64,000 nt of DNA from Emcibacter sp. (GCA_021774785.1 JAJFIQ010000019.1:744001-808000), one strand, 5' to 3'; shown: positions 47,255 through 58,412, numbered from the stretch's first letter. The notes: generated by a model from the sequence alone, not told the origin. Numbers and translations are program-made.

Positions 47255-47410
47255 CTCTTTTTTAAGGCTAATTTGGGGGTTAGAAAGCCATTATATCATA
47301 AAAAATAAGGCATGTAACCTGTGGTAGATTACGGGGTTTTTGGAAAAATTCGCCTCGCCTGAAGACTTTTAACAAAAATTTACCGAATAATGCGTGACGG
47401 CGGTCGCGCC

Positions 47411-47620
47411 TTAACCAGACCGTGCAGCACCGCGGCTAGAGGCTACCAAGTTGGGAATATTCTTACCGCCGCCGCCTTTAACGCCTTTGTTTAATTGAGT
47501 ATTAAATTTGCCCGTATTATGTTTTTGCTCCGCGACGGCAGCTGGGATAGGGTCTACGCCTGTCTCATGTGCTCGGGCTAATCTTTTTTTCTTGCGCTCA
47601 CATGCTCTGGCTTTGCTCAT
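47411..47620 (-). CDS. Small basic protein, copy 1 (duplicated gene)
   Basis: 69 residues, rich in Lys, Arg and Gly: a basic N-terminal helix (MSKARACERKKKRLARAHETG), then KHNTGKFNTQLNKGVKGGGGKN and a C-terminal ASSRGAARSG (quoted in parts). It could bind nucleic acid or the ribosome, but I recognise no family. A second copy at 49643-49852 differs at two residues (Cys/Arg and Val/Ala) although the genes differ at nine bases, so six of eight changed codons are silent and both copies look constrained. Ribosome site GAGAGGG is weak. Confidence 0.7.
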   Translation of the reverse strand: MSKARACERKKKRLARAHETGVDPIPAAVAEQKHNTGKFNTQLNKGVKGGGGKNIPNLVASSRGAARSG

Positions 47621-48030
47621 CGGACTGCCCTCTCTTTTCGATTTATATATACATTAGTCTATATACAAAAAAAAGGAAGAGAGGTTGTATTGGATAACCA
47701 AAGGAGCAGTTTTGGCGGATAAGTCCTTTGGCAAGTCTATCATCCCAAAGAAAGCTGCTAATTAATGTCCGCCAACAAAGGCATTGTTAAATTCAACCCT
47801 CAAGAGGTCATCCAAAAAACGGGTGGCCTCGAAAGGCGGAAACTGACCAAACACCATTGACAAACCACCTTACATACCTAAGATCATGAACGAAAAAATT
47901 CAATACAAATTACTGATCAATTGCGTGAGGATTTCTCGGATTCTATTCCCATCGATCAGGACGTGTTAAATAACAGAATACATGCTTAAACAATCAGATA
48001 GGTTGAATAGTGTAAATACAGGAGATAAAA
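47621..48030. other. Gap between small basic-protein gene and serine hydrolase
   Basis: 410 bp. The first 84 bp belong to the direct repeat and hold the small gene's upstream region; the rest contains the 31-codon relic and no other feature I can support. Confidence 0.4.
47765..47860 (+). pseudogene. Possible gene relic, 31-codon open frame
   Basis: ATG-initiated frame reading MSANKGIVKFNPQEVIQKT then GGLERRKLTKHH and a stop. The composition looks protein-like, and it lies inside the putative element. There is no ribosome site and nothing I can match, so it may be a leftover of an element gene or chance. Confidence 0.25.
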
Positions 48031-49200
48031 ATGAGATACAGCTTATTATGGTCAATAATTGCAGGTTCGTTTTTTTTAGGGGCATCAAATGCAACTTACG
48101 CTGATATGGTTGAGGCCCGTACCATCGAAACCAAAAAAAAATCTCAAAAAACCGATGAACAACTGGTTGCACGCTATGATTCATTAATGAAAAACAACGA
48201 AGAAAATGGCTTCTCGGGTGTTGTATTGATCGAAGAAAGGGGCAAGCTTATTTATAATAAGGCTTTCGGATATGCCAACAAGAAAAAGAAAAACAAGACC
48301 ACACTGGAAACATTATTTGATATAGGTTCCATCACCAAACAGTTTACGGCCGCAGCCATTTTAAAATTGATGGAAAACGGCGATCTTTCCCTGCATGATC
48401 CCTTGTCAAAATTCTTTGACGGGATACCGGCCGACAAAAAAAATATCACCATTCATCACCTACTGACACATACCTCGGGAATTTCCGCCCATACTGGCGA
48501 AGATTATGAATATCTGTCCTCCGAAGATTTTCTGAATCAGGTTTACAACCGAAAGTTAGTGGCAAAACCAGGAAAGGGATTCATCTATGCTAATGTCGGC
48601 TACAGTCTTCTTGCAATGATCATTGAACGCGTTTCTGACCAACCTTACGAAACATTCCTGTATGAAAATATTCTCAAACCGGCAGGACTTGAAAATACTG
48701 GCTACATAAGGCTTGATTACAGCCAATATGTTGTTGCACAGGGCCATAGTTATGAAAAAAACAAACCGTGGGGGTCAAATGTTGAACGCTGGGCGGAAGA
48801 TGGCGGCGTTTCTTGGCATTTGAAAGGCAATGGCGGCATTATGTCTACCACACTTGATATGTATAAGTGGCATCGTGCTATCCAGACCGCAAAAATACTC
48901 AAACCTGAAACGATCGAATTATACCAGGCGCGGCATGTTGCAAATAATCCAAAAAGGCATTACGGCTATGGATGGAATATTCTCACTAGCAGCACAAGGG
49001 GTAAAGTTGTAATGCACAGTGGTGGCAATGGTATTTTTTCTGCCTATGTGCTGCGTTATGTAGACACCAATGCAGCAATCATTTACATGACGAACGAGAC
49101 AAGCCCCGGTACGAAGAAACTGCTCCAGGAACTGGTTTTTATCCTTCTCAGACCAGATTACGAACCAGAGATAATTCAAAAACCGACATTGGTTGATTGA
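48031..49200 (+). CDS. Secreted serine hydrolase, class C beta-lactamase / PBP-like family
   Basis: 389 residues with a signal peptide (about 1-24, ATYA). Active-site motifs: Ser100-x-x-Lys103 in GSITKQF, Tyr186-x-Asn188 in IYANVGYS, and HSGG at 329-332 replacing KTG. This set is shared by EstB-type esterases, D-aminopeptidases and PBP4*-like proteins; resistance to beta-lactams should not be assumed. It is the only clear cargo of the putative tRNA-bound element. AGGAG precedes the ATG. Confidence 0.88.
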   Translation: MRYSLLWSIIAGSFFLGASNATYADMVEARTIETKKKSQKTDEQLVARYDSLMKNNEENGFSGVVLIEERGKLIYNKAFGYANKKKKNKTTLETLFDIGSITKQFTAAAILKLMENGDLSLHDPLSKFFDGIPADKKNITIHHLLTHTSGISAHTGEDYEYLSSEDFLNQVYNRKLVAKPGKGFIYANVGYSLLAMIIERVSDQPYETFLYENILKPAGLENTGYIRLDYSQYVVAQGHSYEKNKPWGSNVERWAEDGGVSWHLKGNGGIMSTTLDMYKWHRAIQTAKILKPETIELYQARHVANNPKRHYGYGWNILTSSTRGKVVMHSGGNGIFSAYVLRYVDTNAAIIYMTNETSPGTKKLLQELVFILLRPDYEPEIIQKPTLVD

Positions 49201-49444
49201 AAAATTTCAGGCCTAGTAAGTCCGCATAAACCTGCAAAGATAATCTTGCACTACACAGCAACACAAAATGTTAGATTATGGATCAACCCTCTGAAAATAC
49301 TTAGAAAATAACATGGTCAAAATGCCCATATCAGCAAGTGCGGCGTTTTAATTTATGTGTAAATTGGAATTTTTAGAATTTGTAAAAAAACAACTCATTG
49401 ATTTTATTATTTAATTAGGAATAATTACCAATAGTTGCAAATTT
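49201..49444. other. AT-rich gap between the serine hydrolase and attR-like site
   Basis: 244 bp. No open frame of note, no promoter, no terminator with a T-run. Confidence 0.4.
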
Positions 49445-49489
49445 TTCCTAATCTGGGGGTCACGCGTTCGAATCGCGTCGGGATCACCA
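49445..49489 (+). other. attR-like site: 45 bp copy of tRNA-Arg 3' half
   Basis: Identical over 45 bp to 47210-47254, starting in the anticodon loop and ending with CCA. The upstream half of a tRNA is absent, so this is not a working tRNA gene. Confidence 0.7.
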
Positions 49490-49642
49490 TTTCTTTTTTT
49501 GCTGGTTTGTGTTTAGAAAGTCATAATATCACAATTATCAGAGCCGTAACCTGTTGTAGATTACTAGGTTTTTGGAAAAATTTGCCTCGCCTAAAGACTT
49601 TTAACAAAAATCTACCAAATAATGCATGACGGCGGTCGCGCC

Positions 49643-49852
49643 TTAACCAGACCGTGCAGCACCGCGGCTAGAGGCCGCCAAGTTGGGAATATTCTTTCCG
49701 CCACCGCCTTTTACGCCTTTATTTAATTGAGTATTAAATTTGCCCGTATTATGTTTTTGCTCCGCGACGGCAGCGGGGATAGGATCTACGCCTGTCTCAT
49801 GTGCTCGGGCTAATCTTTTTTTCTTGCGCTCACGTGCTCTGGCTTTGCTCAT
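49643..49852 (-). CDS. Small basic protein, copy 2 (duplicated gene)
   Basis: 69 residues, same as copy 1 except Arg for Cys at residue 7 (MSKARARERKKKR) and Ala for Val at residue 58. The sequence is arginine/lysine-rich at the N-terminus with a central GGGG. This copy may be the resident chromosomal gene next to tRNA-Arg before the upstream 2.2 kb arrived; that is inference. Function unknown. Confidence 0.7.
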   Translation of the reverse strand: MSKARARERKKKRLARAHETGVDPIPAAVAEQKHNTGKFNTQLNKGVKGGGGKNIPNLAASSRGAARSG

Positions 49853-50095
49853 CGGACTACCCTCTCTTTTCGATTAACACATACATTAGTCTATATTCAA
49901 AAAAAAGGAAAGAGAGGTTGTTTTGGATAACCAAAGGGTCTGCTTTGGGTCAGAATAGATAATTCATTATCATTATTTTTCCCACCTCATATGAACATAC
50001 GAAATCGTCAACCCCTTCATACATACAAATTGCAGGGTATATTTAATATGGCCAATTATGATATAAATGGGCAAAATTCCACTACCTAATATGCT

Positions 50096-50533
50096 TTAAG
50101 GGACCAATACTATAGGTACACCTGCTGTATGGGCCAAAGAGTTAGCAACACTTCCCAAAAGCAAATTTGCCACTTTTGATCGCCCCCGGCGTCCGACAAA
50201 TATCATATTCGCATGTGTTATTTTGGCTTGGTCCTTGATAACATCAACAGGATGTCCCCAAAATAATTTGCTACTTATTTCCACACCAGAATCCGCGTAA
50301 CGTTTTTCCAAGGGAGCAAGTATATTTTCACGTTCGAATTCTTCTTCCTTTGATGTATCCTGCGGTGGCGCCGAGAAATCCCCGACATATAAGGGCTGAT
50401 ATTTTGACCATTGCAATGCCGTTACAAAGAGAACTTCCGCTTCCGTTTTCTGGGCAAGGGATACGGCCCTTTCGGCGGCCCTGTCACTCCATTCACTGCC
50501 ATCAATGGCCACTAAATAAATTAATTTCCCCAT
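50096..50533 (-). CDS. Universal stress protein UspA family
   Basis: 145 residues from ATG 50533, which has AGGAGA at good spacing; the ATG two codons earlier is too close to it. The fold is evident from LVAIDGSEWSDRAAERAVSLA at the start and the nucleotide-binding G-x2-G-x9-G(S/T) motif in VGRRGRSKVANLLLGSVANS near 113-132 (given in part: GRRGRSKV, LLGSVANS). Such proteins bind ATP and respond to stress. It follows the antiporter gene by 137 bp on the same strand. Confidence 0.93.
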   Translation of the reverse strand: MGKLIYLVAIDGSEWSDRAAERAVSLAQKTEAEVLFVTALQWSKYQPLYVGDFSAPPQDTSKEEEFERENILAPLEKRYADSGVEISSKLFWGHPVDVIKDQAKITHANMIFVGRRGRSKVANLLLGSVANSLAHTAGVPIVLVP

Positions 50534-50670
50534 TCTCATTCTCCTAAGCTGAATTAAAATTCATTGTTCAAAATAATCAACCAATACTTCTTAAGTATAC
50601 TAAGGATAATTCTACACTCAACAGAAAAATGATGCTTGATTTGCGTCAATATTTTTCAGTGATTACCGTC

Positions 50671-52236
50671 TCAGCCCTCCAGTGCAAGAATGGTTTGATC
50701 TGCAAAACCCGCACCTGCTTTTTGATAAAAATTAAAGACGACATCAACACCGGCAGCAAGTAATCTTTCTCTATCATCTTCATATTTAACAATACCCGCA
50801 GTTTTTCCCCCATATCCAGCATGGCGAAGCTGCTTAAGAACCTCTAAAATATCCAGATAATTCGGCATAGCAAACATAATCAGTTTTATAGGTTCAAGAC
50901 TTATATATTCCCAAAAATCAGGATCTTCTGCATCAGCAAAAATGACATTTCTATTCTCGTTATGATGTGCCGATACCCGTTCCTTGATCATTTCTATGCC
51001 ACAGACATCTTTGCCCAGATTTTCCCTCAAGCTATCATAAGCACCCGTTCCAACGCGCCCCATTCCAATGACAAGGACTGTTGCATTTTCCGGGCGAGAA
51101 TACTGGTCTTCGGGCAAACGTCCTGAATTTTCAAATCGCTTAATAACGTCGCGCCAACGGGCATACATCCCGTGGGCATGGGCATTAATGATACTGGAAA
51201 AAACAAAGGATATGGAAACGGTTAACGCCATAATAACCAGCCATTCTTTGGCCAACAAACCATGCATAACACTTGCAGAGCATACAATAAGACCAAATTC
51301 ACTATAATTTGTGAGACTTAACGAAGCGAGGAACGCGCTACGTGCGCGAAGCTTTAATCGAGCCAGCAAAAGGAAAAATATTCCTGATTTTATGGGAAGC
51401 GCAATCGACATAATCAATGCTGCCCCCAACATATCAAACGTCGGTAATGCCGTAAATCCGATTGAGAGGAAAAACCCGATAAGGAAAAGATCTTTAAAGT
51501 TCAGTAATGATTTCGCAAGTTCATTTGCTTTTTCATGACCACTTAACAAAACAGCAAAGATCAAGGCACCAAGTTGGGCTTTCAAACCAACCAGTTCAAA
51601 CAATTCTCCGCCCGTTATAGCTAGAAAAAAACCCGCTAACGGCAAGAGTTCACCATGTCCGCTTTTCTGAAGAATTTTGGTAAGAAATGGCCTTGCCAAA
51701 GGTAAAGCCAGCAAAGCCAGTGCCCACCATGATGGTGATTTATCGGTAGAAAATGTGACAAATATTACAGCCGCAATATCCTGAATGATAAGAATACCAA
51801 TAGCCACCTGCCCGTGCCGGGAACGCATCTCGCCTCTATCTTCAAGAATTTTTACGGCGCAAACGGTACTGCTAAAACTCACGGCAAACCCGACCAAGGC
51901 TGCTGCTGTCCAATCCAGTCCGGTAAAATAGGCTACTCCTATATAAGCAAAGAAAAGGCAATTGAATATCGTCAGGATTACAATGGCCATCATATGACCC
52001 GTTGCCCCGCCCCATATTTCAACCTTAAACAGGCTCTTGATATTGAGCTTCAAGCCAATGGTAAACAAAAGCAGGGTTACCCCAAGGTCGGACAGGGTTT
52101 CGAGGGAGCCATCAGGTACAACACCAAGGGCATGTAGACCAAATCCTGCCGTAAGATAACCAACTAACGGTGGCAGCTTTATTTGTTTAACAAGAAAACC
52201 ACAGGCGAATGCGACTGCAACCCATATATAATCCAT
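50671..52236 (-). CDS. CPA2 family cation:proton antiporter with TrkA-N domain
   Basis: 521 residues from ATG 52236; a GTG three codons upstream overlaps the ribosome site. Twelve to thirteen membrane helices (about 3-370), a long helix link, then a cytosolic Rossmann domain beginning VLVIGMGRVGTGAYDSL (GxGxxG, about 390-405). The KefB/YbaL-like layout suggests K+ or Na+ efflux gated by NAD(H) or glutathione. The adjacent stress protein could be part of its control; that is speculation. Confidence 0.9.
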   Translation of the reverse strand: MDYIWVAVAFACGFLVKQIKLPPLVGYLTAGFGLHALGVVPDGSLETLSDLGVTLLLFTIGLKLNIKSLFKVEIWGGATGHMMAIVILTIFNCLFFAYIGVAYFTGLDWTAAALVGFAVSFSSTVCAVKILEDRGEMRSRHGQVAIGILIIQDIAAVIFVTFSTDKSPSWWALALLALPLARPFLTKILQKSGHGELLPLAGFFLAITGGELFELVGLKAQLGALIFAVLLSGHEKANELAKSLLNFKDLFLIGFFLSIGFTALPTFDMLGAALIMSIALPIKSGIFFLLLARLKLRARSAFLASLSLTNYSEFGLIVCSASVMHGLLAKEWLVIMALTVSISFVFSSIINAHAHGMYARWRDVIKRFENSGRLPEDQYSRPENATVLVIGMGRVGTGAYDSLRENLGKDVCGIEMIKERVSAHHNENRNVIFADAEDPDFWEYISLEPIKLIMFAMPNYLDILEVLKQLRHAGYGGKTAGIVKYEDDRERLLAAGVDVVFNFYQKAGAGFADQTILALEG

Positions 52237-52245
52237 TATTATCAC

Positions 52246-52508
52246 CCAAAAATGTGCATTCCAAGGCTCTAATCACCATACAGTTACGACGACATGGCCC
52301 TAAATAATTTATCACGCTATGTACGGCTTAAAGGAATAATCGCACCATTTTCCAATCGAATTCTATAATCTTCATTCTGCATTGGTGCAACCTCAGAAAT
52401 TTTGTCCCTATTTGAAAACGATTAGTCCCAACCTACTGAAGTTCATCCCTTCATTACTATCAAACATACACAAAAAGATGTCAATACAACCCACTTACGG
52501 CCTATTGA
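52246..52508. other. Gene-free stretch upstream of the outer membrane protein relic
   Basis: No gene, promoter or hairpin that I can support. Dense stop codons in all frames. Confidence 0.35.
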
Positions 52509-52769
52509 AATAATTCCCAATATGCGTTCGGTATAACAGCCAACTATGTCTTTGATCAGAATAGGAACTGGCTCACAAGTATTTATGTTTTCAAAACAAA
52601 ACACAATTATGATGTCCTCATTGCACAACCAAGCACCACGTTAATTCAACAGGACAAACAAGGCATGCTTCGTTATGGGGTCATTTTAGAAAAGCATCAT
52701 GCAAGACGAGTTTTCATCCGTTACCCAGTAGTGGTAACACAGTTAATTATTTTATCAGCCTGCGGGTAA
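52509..52769 (+). pseudogene. Remnant of an outer membrane beta-barrel protein, C-terminal
   Basis: An open frame without a start codon, 86 codons: SQYAFGITANYVFDQNRNW, LTSIYVFKTKHNYDV, then MLRYGVILEKHHARRVFIRYP. The alternating pattern of aromatic and polar residues looks like beta-hairpins of an outer membrane barrel. Nothing upstream continues it (stop at 52506-52508), so it is most likely a decayed gene. Recognition is by pattern only. Confidence 0.4.
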
Positions 52770-53081
52770 ATAGGGAATTGATCCTGCAATATCAGTGTCA
52801 TCAATCATATGGAAATTGCTAACGCTTCCGTCCTGCCGCGCTTTGCTTAAGGGCGCATATTCTGGGTCCTGAACAAAACCCATAAGGTTTTCTTTTGTCG
52901 GAAATTCTATTATTGCAATCAATGTGCTATCTTTATCGGATCCTTCTACGGTTTCAATATTACCACTACGGCTAAGGTATTTACCGCCATGTTTTTCAGC
53001 AATATTGTGAACATGCGCGGCATACTCAGGAATCCAACTGTCATCGGTGACCTTAACGTCGGCAATTAAAAAAACACTCAT
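52755..53081 (-). CDS. DUF1330 family protein
   Basis: 108 residues. DUF1330 (dimeric alpha-beta barrel) features: FLIADVKVTDDSWIPEYAAHV, the KHGGKYLSRSG segment and IIEFPTKENLMGFVQDPEY. Cytosolic, unknown function. Start preceded by AGGAGACTATT. Its end overlaps the beta-barrel relic on the other strand by 15 bp. Confidence 0.88.
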   Translation of the reverse strand: MSVFLIADVKVTDDSWIPEYAAHVHNIAEKHGGKYLSRSGNIETVEGSDKDSTLIAIIEFPTKENLMGFVQDPEYAPLSKARQDGSVSNFHMIDDTDIAGSIPYLPAG

Positions 53082-53148
53082 AATAGTCTCCTACAAAATT
53101 TTGGGGAATTATATACTTCACACAGATTTGAGAAAAACAAAATAAAGC

Positions 53149-53946
53149 TCATGCAGCCAGTTTCAGTTTTTGTAAGCGCTCGGTATCGCTGTCATGAAGG
53201 AGTATGAAATTTTCCAAATCTTTTTGATGATGATGAAGTTTAAGGTCATATTCTGTGGATGGCAATATTTTTTCGCCATCCATAAAGAAAATCCGATAGC
53301 CATTGCCTTCAGCCCAACTGAATAATTTTTCAATGGCTTTTGGTAAATGACTATTATTTGCCTCCACCAACATGGCAGGTTTATTTTTCTCGATCGTATG
53401 AAACCCTCCCTCCAAGACAGCTTGCTCATGCCCCTCAACATCAATTTTTATAAAACCAATATTTTCAATGTTCAAATCATCCAAACGTGCTGTTTCAACG
53501 GCAAATTCATCACAACCATCAATTTCTTCATATTCAAGTTTATTTTCTTCTTCAATACTTGATCGGCCGTAACAGGGATTGCCAGACTTATATAAAGGCG
53601 TTCTCATTGTGACTTTTCCCGACTTTTGAGATAATGCCAACGGCATAATATCAACAGACTGTTTCCTGAAGATTTTTGAAAGGGCAATATTGAGCTCCTG
53701 GATTGGCTCAAATACTATCACATTTTTAGAATATCGGTTCATTCGATATGTATACATTCCAAATTTTGCGCCCACATCAAGACTAGCCATGTCTGCCCGG
53801 CATAAAATTGATAACAATTTCATTTCCGGTTCTTTGTTTACGCGAACACATATGCGGATTAAAAAAAGTAATTTTGGAAAAATTCTGTAAAGCAATTTAA
53901 TAAGCATCAAAGATGGTCCATAAAGTTTAATTCTACTATTACACAT
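53149..53946 (-). CDS. FkbM family SAM-dependent methyltransferase
   Basis: 265 residues. The SAM motif I ASLDVGAKFGMYTY is near 54-67, VFEPIQELN near 78-86 is motif II, and IKIDVEGHEQAVLEGG (about 165-180) is the FkbM hallmark. It O-methylates sugars or similar small molecules. No glycan biosynthesis genes are nearby. AT-rich and isolated between two unrelated genes, so it may be acquired. Confidence 0.88.
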   Translation of the reverse strand: MCNSRIKLYGPSLMLIKLLYRIFPKLLFLIRICVRVNKEPEMKLLSILCRADMASLDVGAKFGMYTYRMNRYSKNVIVFEPIQELNIALSKIFRKQSVDIMPLALSQKSGKVTMRTPLYKSGNPCYGRSSIEEENKLEYEEIDGCDEFAVETARLDDLNIENIGFIKIDVEGHEQAVLEGGFHTIEKNKPAMLVEANNSHLPKAIEKLFSWAEGNGYRIFFMDGEKILPSTEYDLKLHHHQKDLENFILLHDSDTERLQKLKLAA

Positions 53947-54102
53947 AATATTCGGAACTCTATAAAGGATACAGGATAATTTATTATTTTCATAAATATT
54001 ATTTATAGAATAAATGTTTTGATTATTTTATGACTATTCACCCATTGAGGAGTCGGTTAATATCTGCAAACAAACTAAATTGAAATAAGGGGATAACCAC
54101 AA

Positions 54103-55788
54103 ATGGCATCAAATTCATATCTAAGCGACATTGAAATCGCGCGAGCAGCAACGACCAAACCTATCGAAGATATTGCAGAGAAAATTGACATCCCCGCTTC
54201 TGCCCTCATTCGCTACGGCAATGACAAAGCAAAGGTAAGCCTTGATTATATCGATAGCCTGAAGGACAAACCAGATGGTAAACTGATACTCGTAACCGCC
54301 ATAACCCCTACCCCCGCCGGCGAAGGCAAAACCACGACAACTGTTGGCCTTGGTGACGGGCTTAATAAGATCGGCAAAAAGGCCATGATCTGTATTCGGG
54401 AGCCATCCCTTGGCCCCTGCTTTGGTATGAAAGGCGGGGCGGCCGGTGGTGGCCATGCGCAGGTAATACCTATGGAAGATATAAATCTTCACTTTACCGG
54501 AGATTTTCACGCCATCAGCACCGCCAATAACTTGCTGGCGTCTTTGATCGACAATCATGTCTATTGGGATAATACAACGGGCCTAGATACCAGACGGATT
54601 ACATGGCGGCGGGTAATGGATATGAATGACCGTTCGCTGCGCCAAATTACCACGTCACAGGGCGGGGTTCCCAACGGATACCCCCGCGAAGGTGGCTTTG
54701 ACATTACCCCCGCATCCGAGGTTATGGCCTGCTTCTGTCTCGCCACCGACATAAAAGACCTGCGCCGTAGGCTGGGTAAAATACTGGTTGGCTTTACCAA
54801 AGATCGCAAGGAGGTTTACGCCAGAGATGTATTGGCCGATGGCCCCATGGTAACGTTGCTCAAAGATGCCATGATGCCCAACATTGTTCAGACACTTGAA
54901 CATAATCCGGCATTTATTCATGGCGGCCCTTTCGCCAATATAGCCCACGGCTGTAACACGGTAGTCGCCACAAAAGCCGCCCTAAAAATGGCTGATTATG
55001 TAGTGACAGAAGCTGGATTTGGTGCGGACCTTGGTGCCGAAAAATTCTTCAACATTAAATGCCGCAAGGCAGGTCTGAAACCTGATGCGGCGGTACTGGT
55101 TGCCACAATTCGTGCCCTAAAAATGCATGGCGGCGTGAAAAAGCAGGATTTAGGGGCCGAAAATGTCGCTGCGGTGAAAAAGGGCCTGAAGAACCTAAAA
55201 CGTCATGTGGAAAATCTCGCCAAATTCGGCGTTAAGGAAGTTGTTGCCATTAACCGCTTCCCCACCGATACCGACGCAGAGGTTAATTGTGTGGTTGAAG
55301 GATGCAATAAAATGGGCATTAAGGCTTTTGAGGCCACCCACTGGGCCAATGGCGGTGACGGTACGACCGAACTGGCTCAATATGTGGCGGATATGGTTGA
55401 TAACAACGAAAACACCTTCCATACCCTTTATAATGATAACATATCACTCTGGACCAAAATTCAAACTGTCGCTCAGGAAATTTACCGCGCAGATGAGGTT
55501 GTTGCCGATCAAAAAGTCCGTAACCAAATTAAGCAATTTCAGGATCAGGGGTTTGGTCATTACCCCGTCTGTATGGCGAAAACCCAATATAGCTTCTCAA
55601 CCGACCCCAACCTGAAAGGCATCCCGAAAAATCATGTAGTGCCTATTCGTGAGGTAAGACTATCCAATGGGGCTGAGTTTCTGCTAGTGGTTTGCGGTGA
55701 TATCATGACCATGCCCGGCCTGCCCCGTACCCCCGCCGCCAATAATATCGAGGTCGATGAGGACGGGGTGATACAGGGATTGTTTTAA
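54103..55788 (+). CDS. fhs: Formate-tetrahydrofolate ligase
   Basis: 561 residues. P-loop-like [20 protein letters not shown] at about 69-88, [18 protein letters not shown] near 130, and the C-terminal [18 protein letters not shown]. It makes 10-formyl-THF from formate, THF and ATP for one-carbon supply. Stands alone with its own region; AAGGGGAT precedes the ATG. The downstream region holds a decayed gene and repeats. Confidence 0.97.
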   Translation: MASNSYLSDIEIARAATTKPIEDIAEKIDIPASALIRYGNDKAKVSLDYIDSLKDKPDGKLILVTAITPTPAGEGKTTTTVGLGDGLNKIGKKAMICIREPSLGPCFGMKGGAAGGGHAQVIPMEDINLHFTGDFHAISTANNLLASLIDNHVYWDNTTGLDTRRITWRRVMDMNDRSLRQITTSQGGVPNGYPREGGFDITPASEVMACFCLATDIKDLRRRLGKILVGFTKDRKEVYARDVLADGPMVTLLKDAMMPNIVQTLEHNPAFIHGGPFANIAHGCNTVVATKAALKMADYVVTEAGFGADLGAEKFFNIKCRKAGLKPDAAVLVATIRALKMHGGVKKQDLGAENVAAVKKGLKNLKRHVENLAKFGVKEVVAINRFPTDTDAEVNCVVEGCNKMGIKAFEATHWANGGDGTTELAQYVADMVDNNENTFHTLYNDNISLWTKIQTVAQEIYRADEVVADQKVRNQIKQFQDQGFGHYPVCMAKTQYSFSTDPNLKGIPKNHVVPIREVRLSNGAEFLLVVCGDIMTMPGLPRTPAANNIEVDEDGVIQGLF

Positions 55789-55849
55789 GGGAAAATGCAT
55801 TTTTCAATGTTTTATTGTAATTAAAATCAGAAAAGGCAAACTAATAATA

Positions 55850-56166
55850 ATGGTATATGATGATATAAAACTACGATTAAAAAAGGGAGATACAATTACC
55901 AATTAGACTGTATTAAAAGGATTTTTTGGAGAATCTTTTAATATCACTGAGGTTAATGATAAATACATTTTAGTAAAACCACCTTCTGCTTAGTAAAACC
56001 ACCTTCTGCAAGAAATGAACAAAAAATTCTTAAGATTGATTTTAAAGAAATAATTTCTATTTGGGAATCCTACTGCCAAAAGAAAATACAACGACAGTCC
56101 ATTAGAGAAAAAACTCGTTTTTCAAAATACATAATTAGCATTTTACACCATATAGAAACATCGTAA
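55850..56166 (+). pseudogene. Decayed small gene with nonsense codon and 20 bp tandem duplication
   Basis: Reading from ATG 55850 gives MVYDDIKLRLKKGDTITN, a TAG, then TVLKGFFGESFNITEVN and KYILVKPPSA, where a 20 bp tandem copy (55971-55990, 55991-56010) adds a stop and shifts frame. Removing one repeat unit restores RNEQKILKIDFKEIISIW, ESYCQKKIQRQSIREKTRF and SKYIISILHHIETS to a TAA at 56166. About 98 residues when repaired. No family recognised. Clear example of recent decay. Confidence 0.75.
55971..56010 (+). repeat. 20 bp tandem duplication inside the decayed gene
   Basis: Two copies of TAGTAAAACCACCTTCTGC plus one base, identical except the last base (T or A). It arose by slippage or unequal exchange and breaks the reading frame. 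Confidence 0.9.
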
Positions 56167-56176
56167 TTTCATAGTC

Positions 56177-56256
56177 ATTCCGGCCTCCGAGCCGGAATCC
56201 ATGTTAGTGGCATGCTAAGCAGGTTGGGAAATCGACCCCGGATCAATGTCCGGGGT
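56177..56256. repeat. Two intergenic palindromes, dispersed-repeat type
   Basis: ATTCCGGC-N6-GCCGGAAT (56177-56198) and ACCCCGGA-N6-TCCGGGGT (56235-56256), 36 bp apart, between two convergent genes (relic and thiC). The GTCATTCCGGC and CCGGGGTGACA ends match a type of short repeat common in proteobacteria. They could also serve as transcription ends. Confidence 0.6.
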
Positions 56257-56288
56257 GACAATTGTAATATATTATGCCGCTTTAGCTT

Positions 56289-58333
<2,045 letters not shown>

Positions 58334-58412
58334 ATTTGCCATATGCTGAGCCTTTTTTAAACAAACATCAAGGGAGAAATTTTAAAATACTGCTTTTTCT
58401 GATTTTCTTTTG

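Larger units (their letters stand above)
47210..47704 (+). repeat. Long direct repeat, copy 1 (tRNA 3' half plus small gene)
   Basis: About 495 bp that align with 49445-49937. The tRNA part is identical; the 100 bp after it are poorly conserved; the small gene is about 96% identical; the sequence upstream of that gene (on its own strand) is similar too, up to GGATAACCAAAGG. Confidence 0.85.
47210..49444. mobile_element. Putative tRNA-Arg-targeted small integrated element without integrase (2.2 kb)
   Basis: Bounded by the 45 bp perfect direct repeat of the tRNA-Arg 3' half. It holds one copy of the small basic-protein gene, a short peptide relic and a secreted serine hydrolase, but no integrase, relaxase or transposase. 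The direct repeat continues, at lower identity, for about 450 bp beyond the tRNA core on both sides. A decayed element, an element moved in trans, or a segmental duplication all fit; the perfect core inside diverged flanks favours site-specific recombination. Confidence 0.45.
49445..49937 (+). repeat. Long direct repeat, copy 2
   Basis: Counterpart of 47210-47704. It carries the second copy of the small basic-protein gene. After GGATAACCAAAGG the two copies diverge. Confidence 0.85.

Noticed and set aside
48031-49200. True class C beta-lactamase
   Set aside because: SxxK and YxN are present, but HSGG replaces KTG, and this group is mostly esterases and peptidases; resistance should not be inferred.
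49430-49489. Second tRNA-Arg gene
   Set aside because: Only the 3' half is present; no acceptor 5' strand, D arm or full anticodon stem upstream.
52443-52628. 61-codon open frame on the minus strand
   Set aside because: No ribosome site, overlaps the beta-barrel-like relic on the other strand, composition not protein-like.
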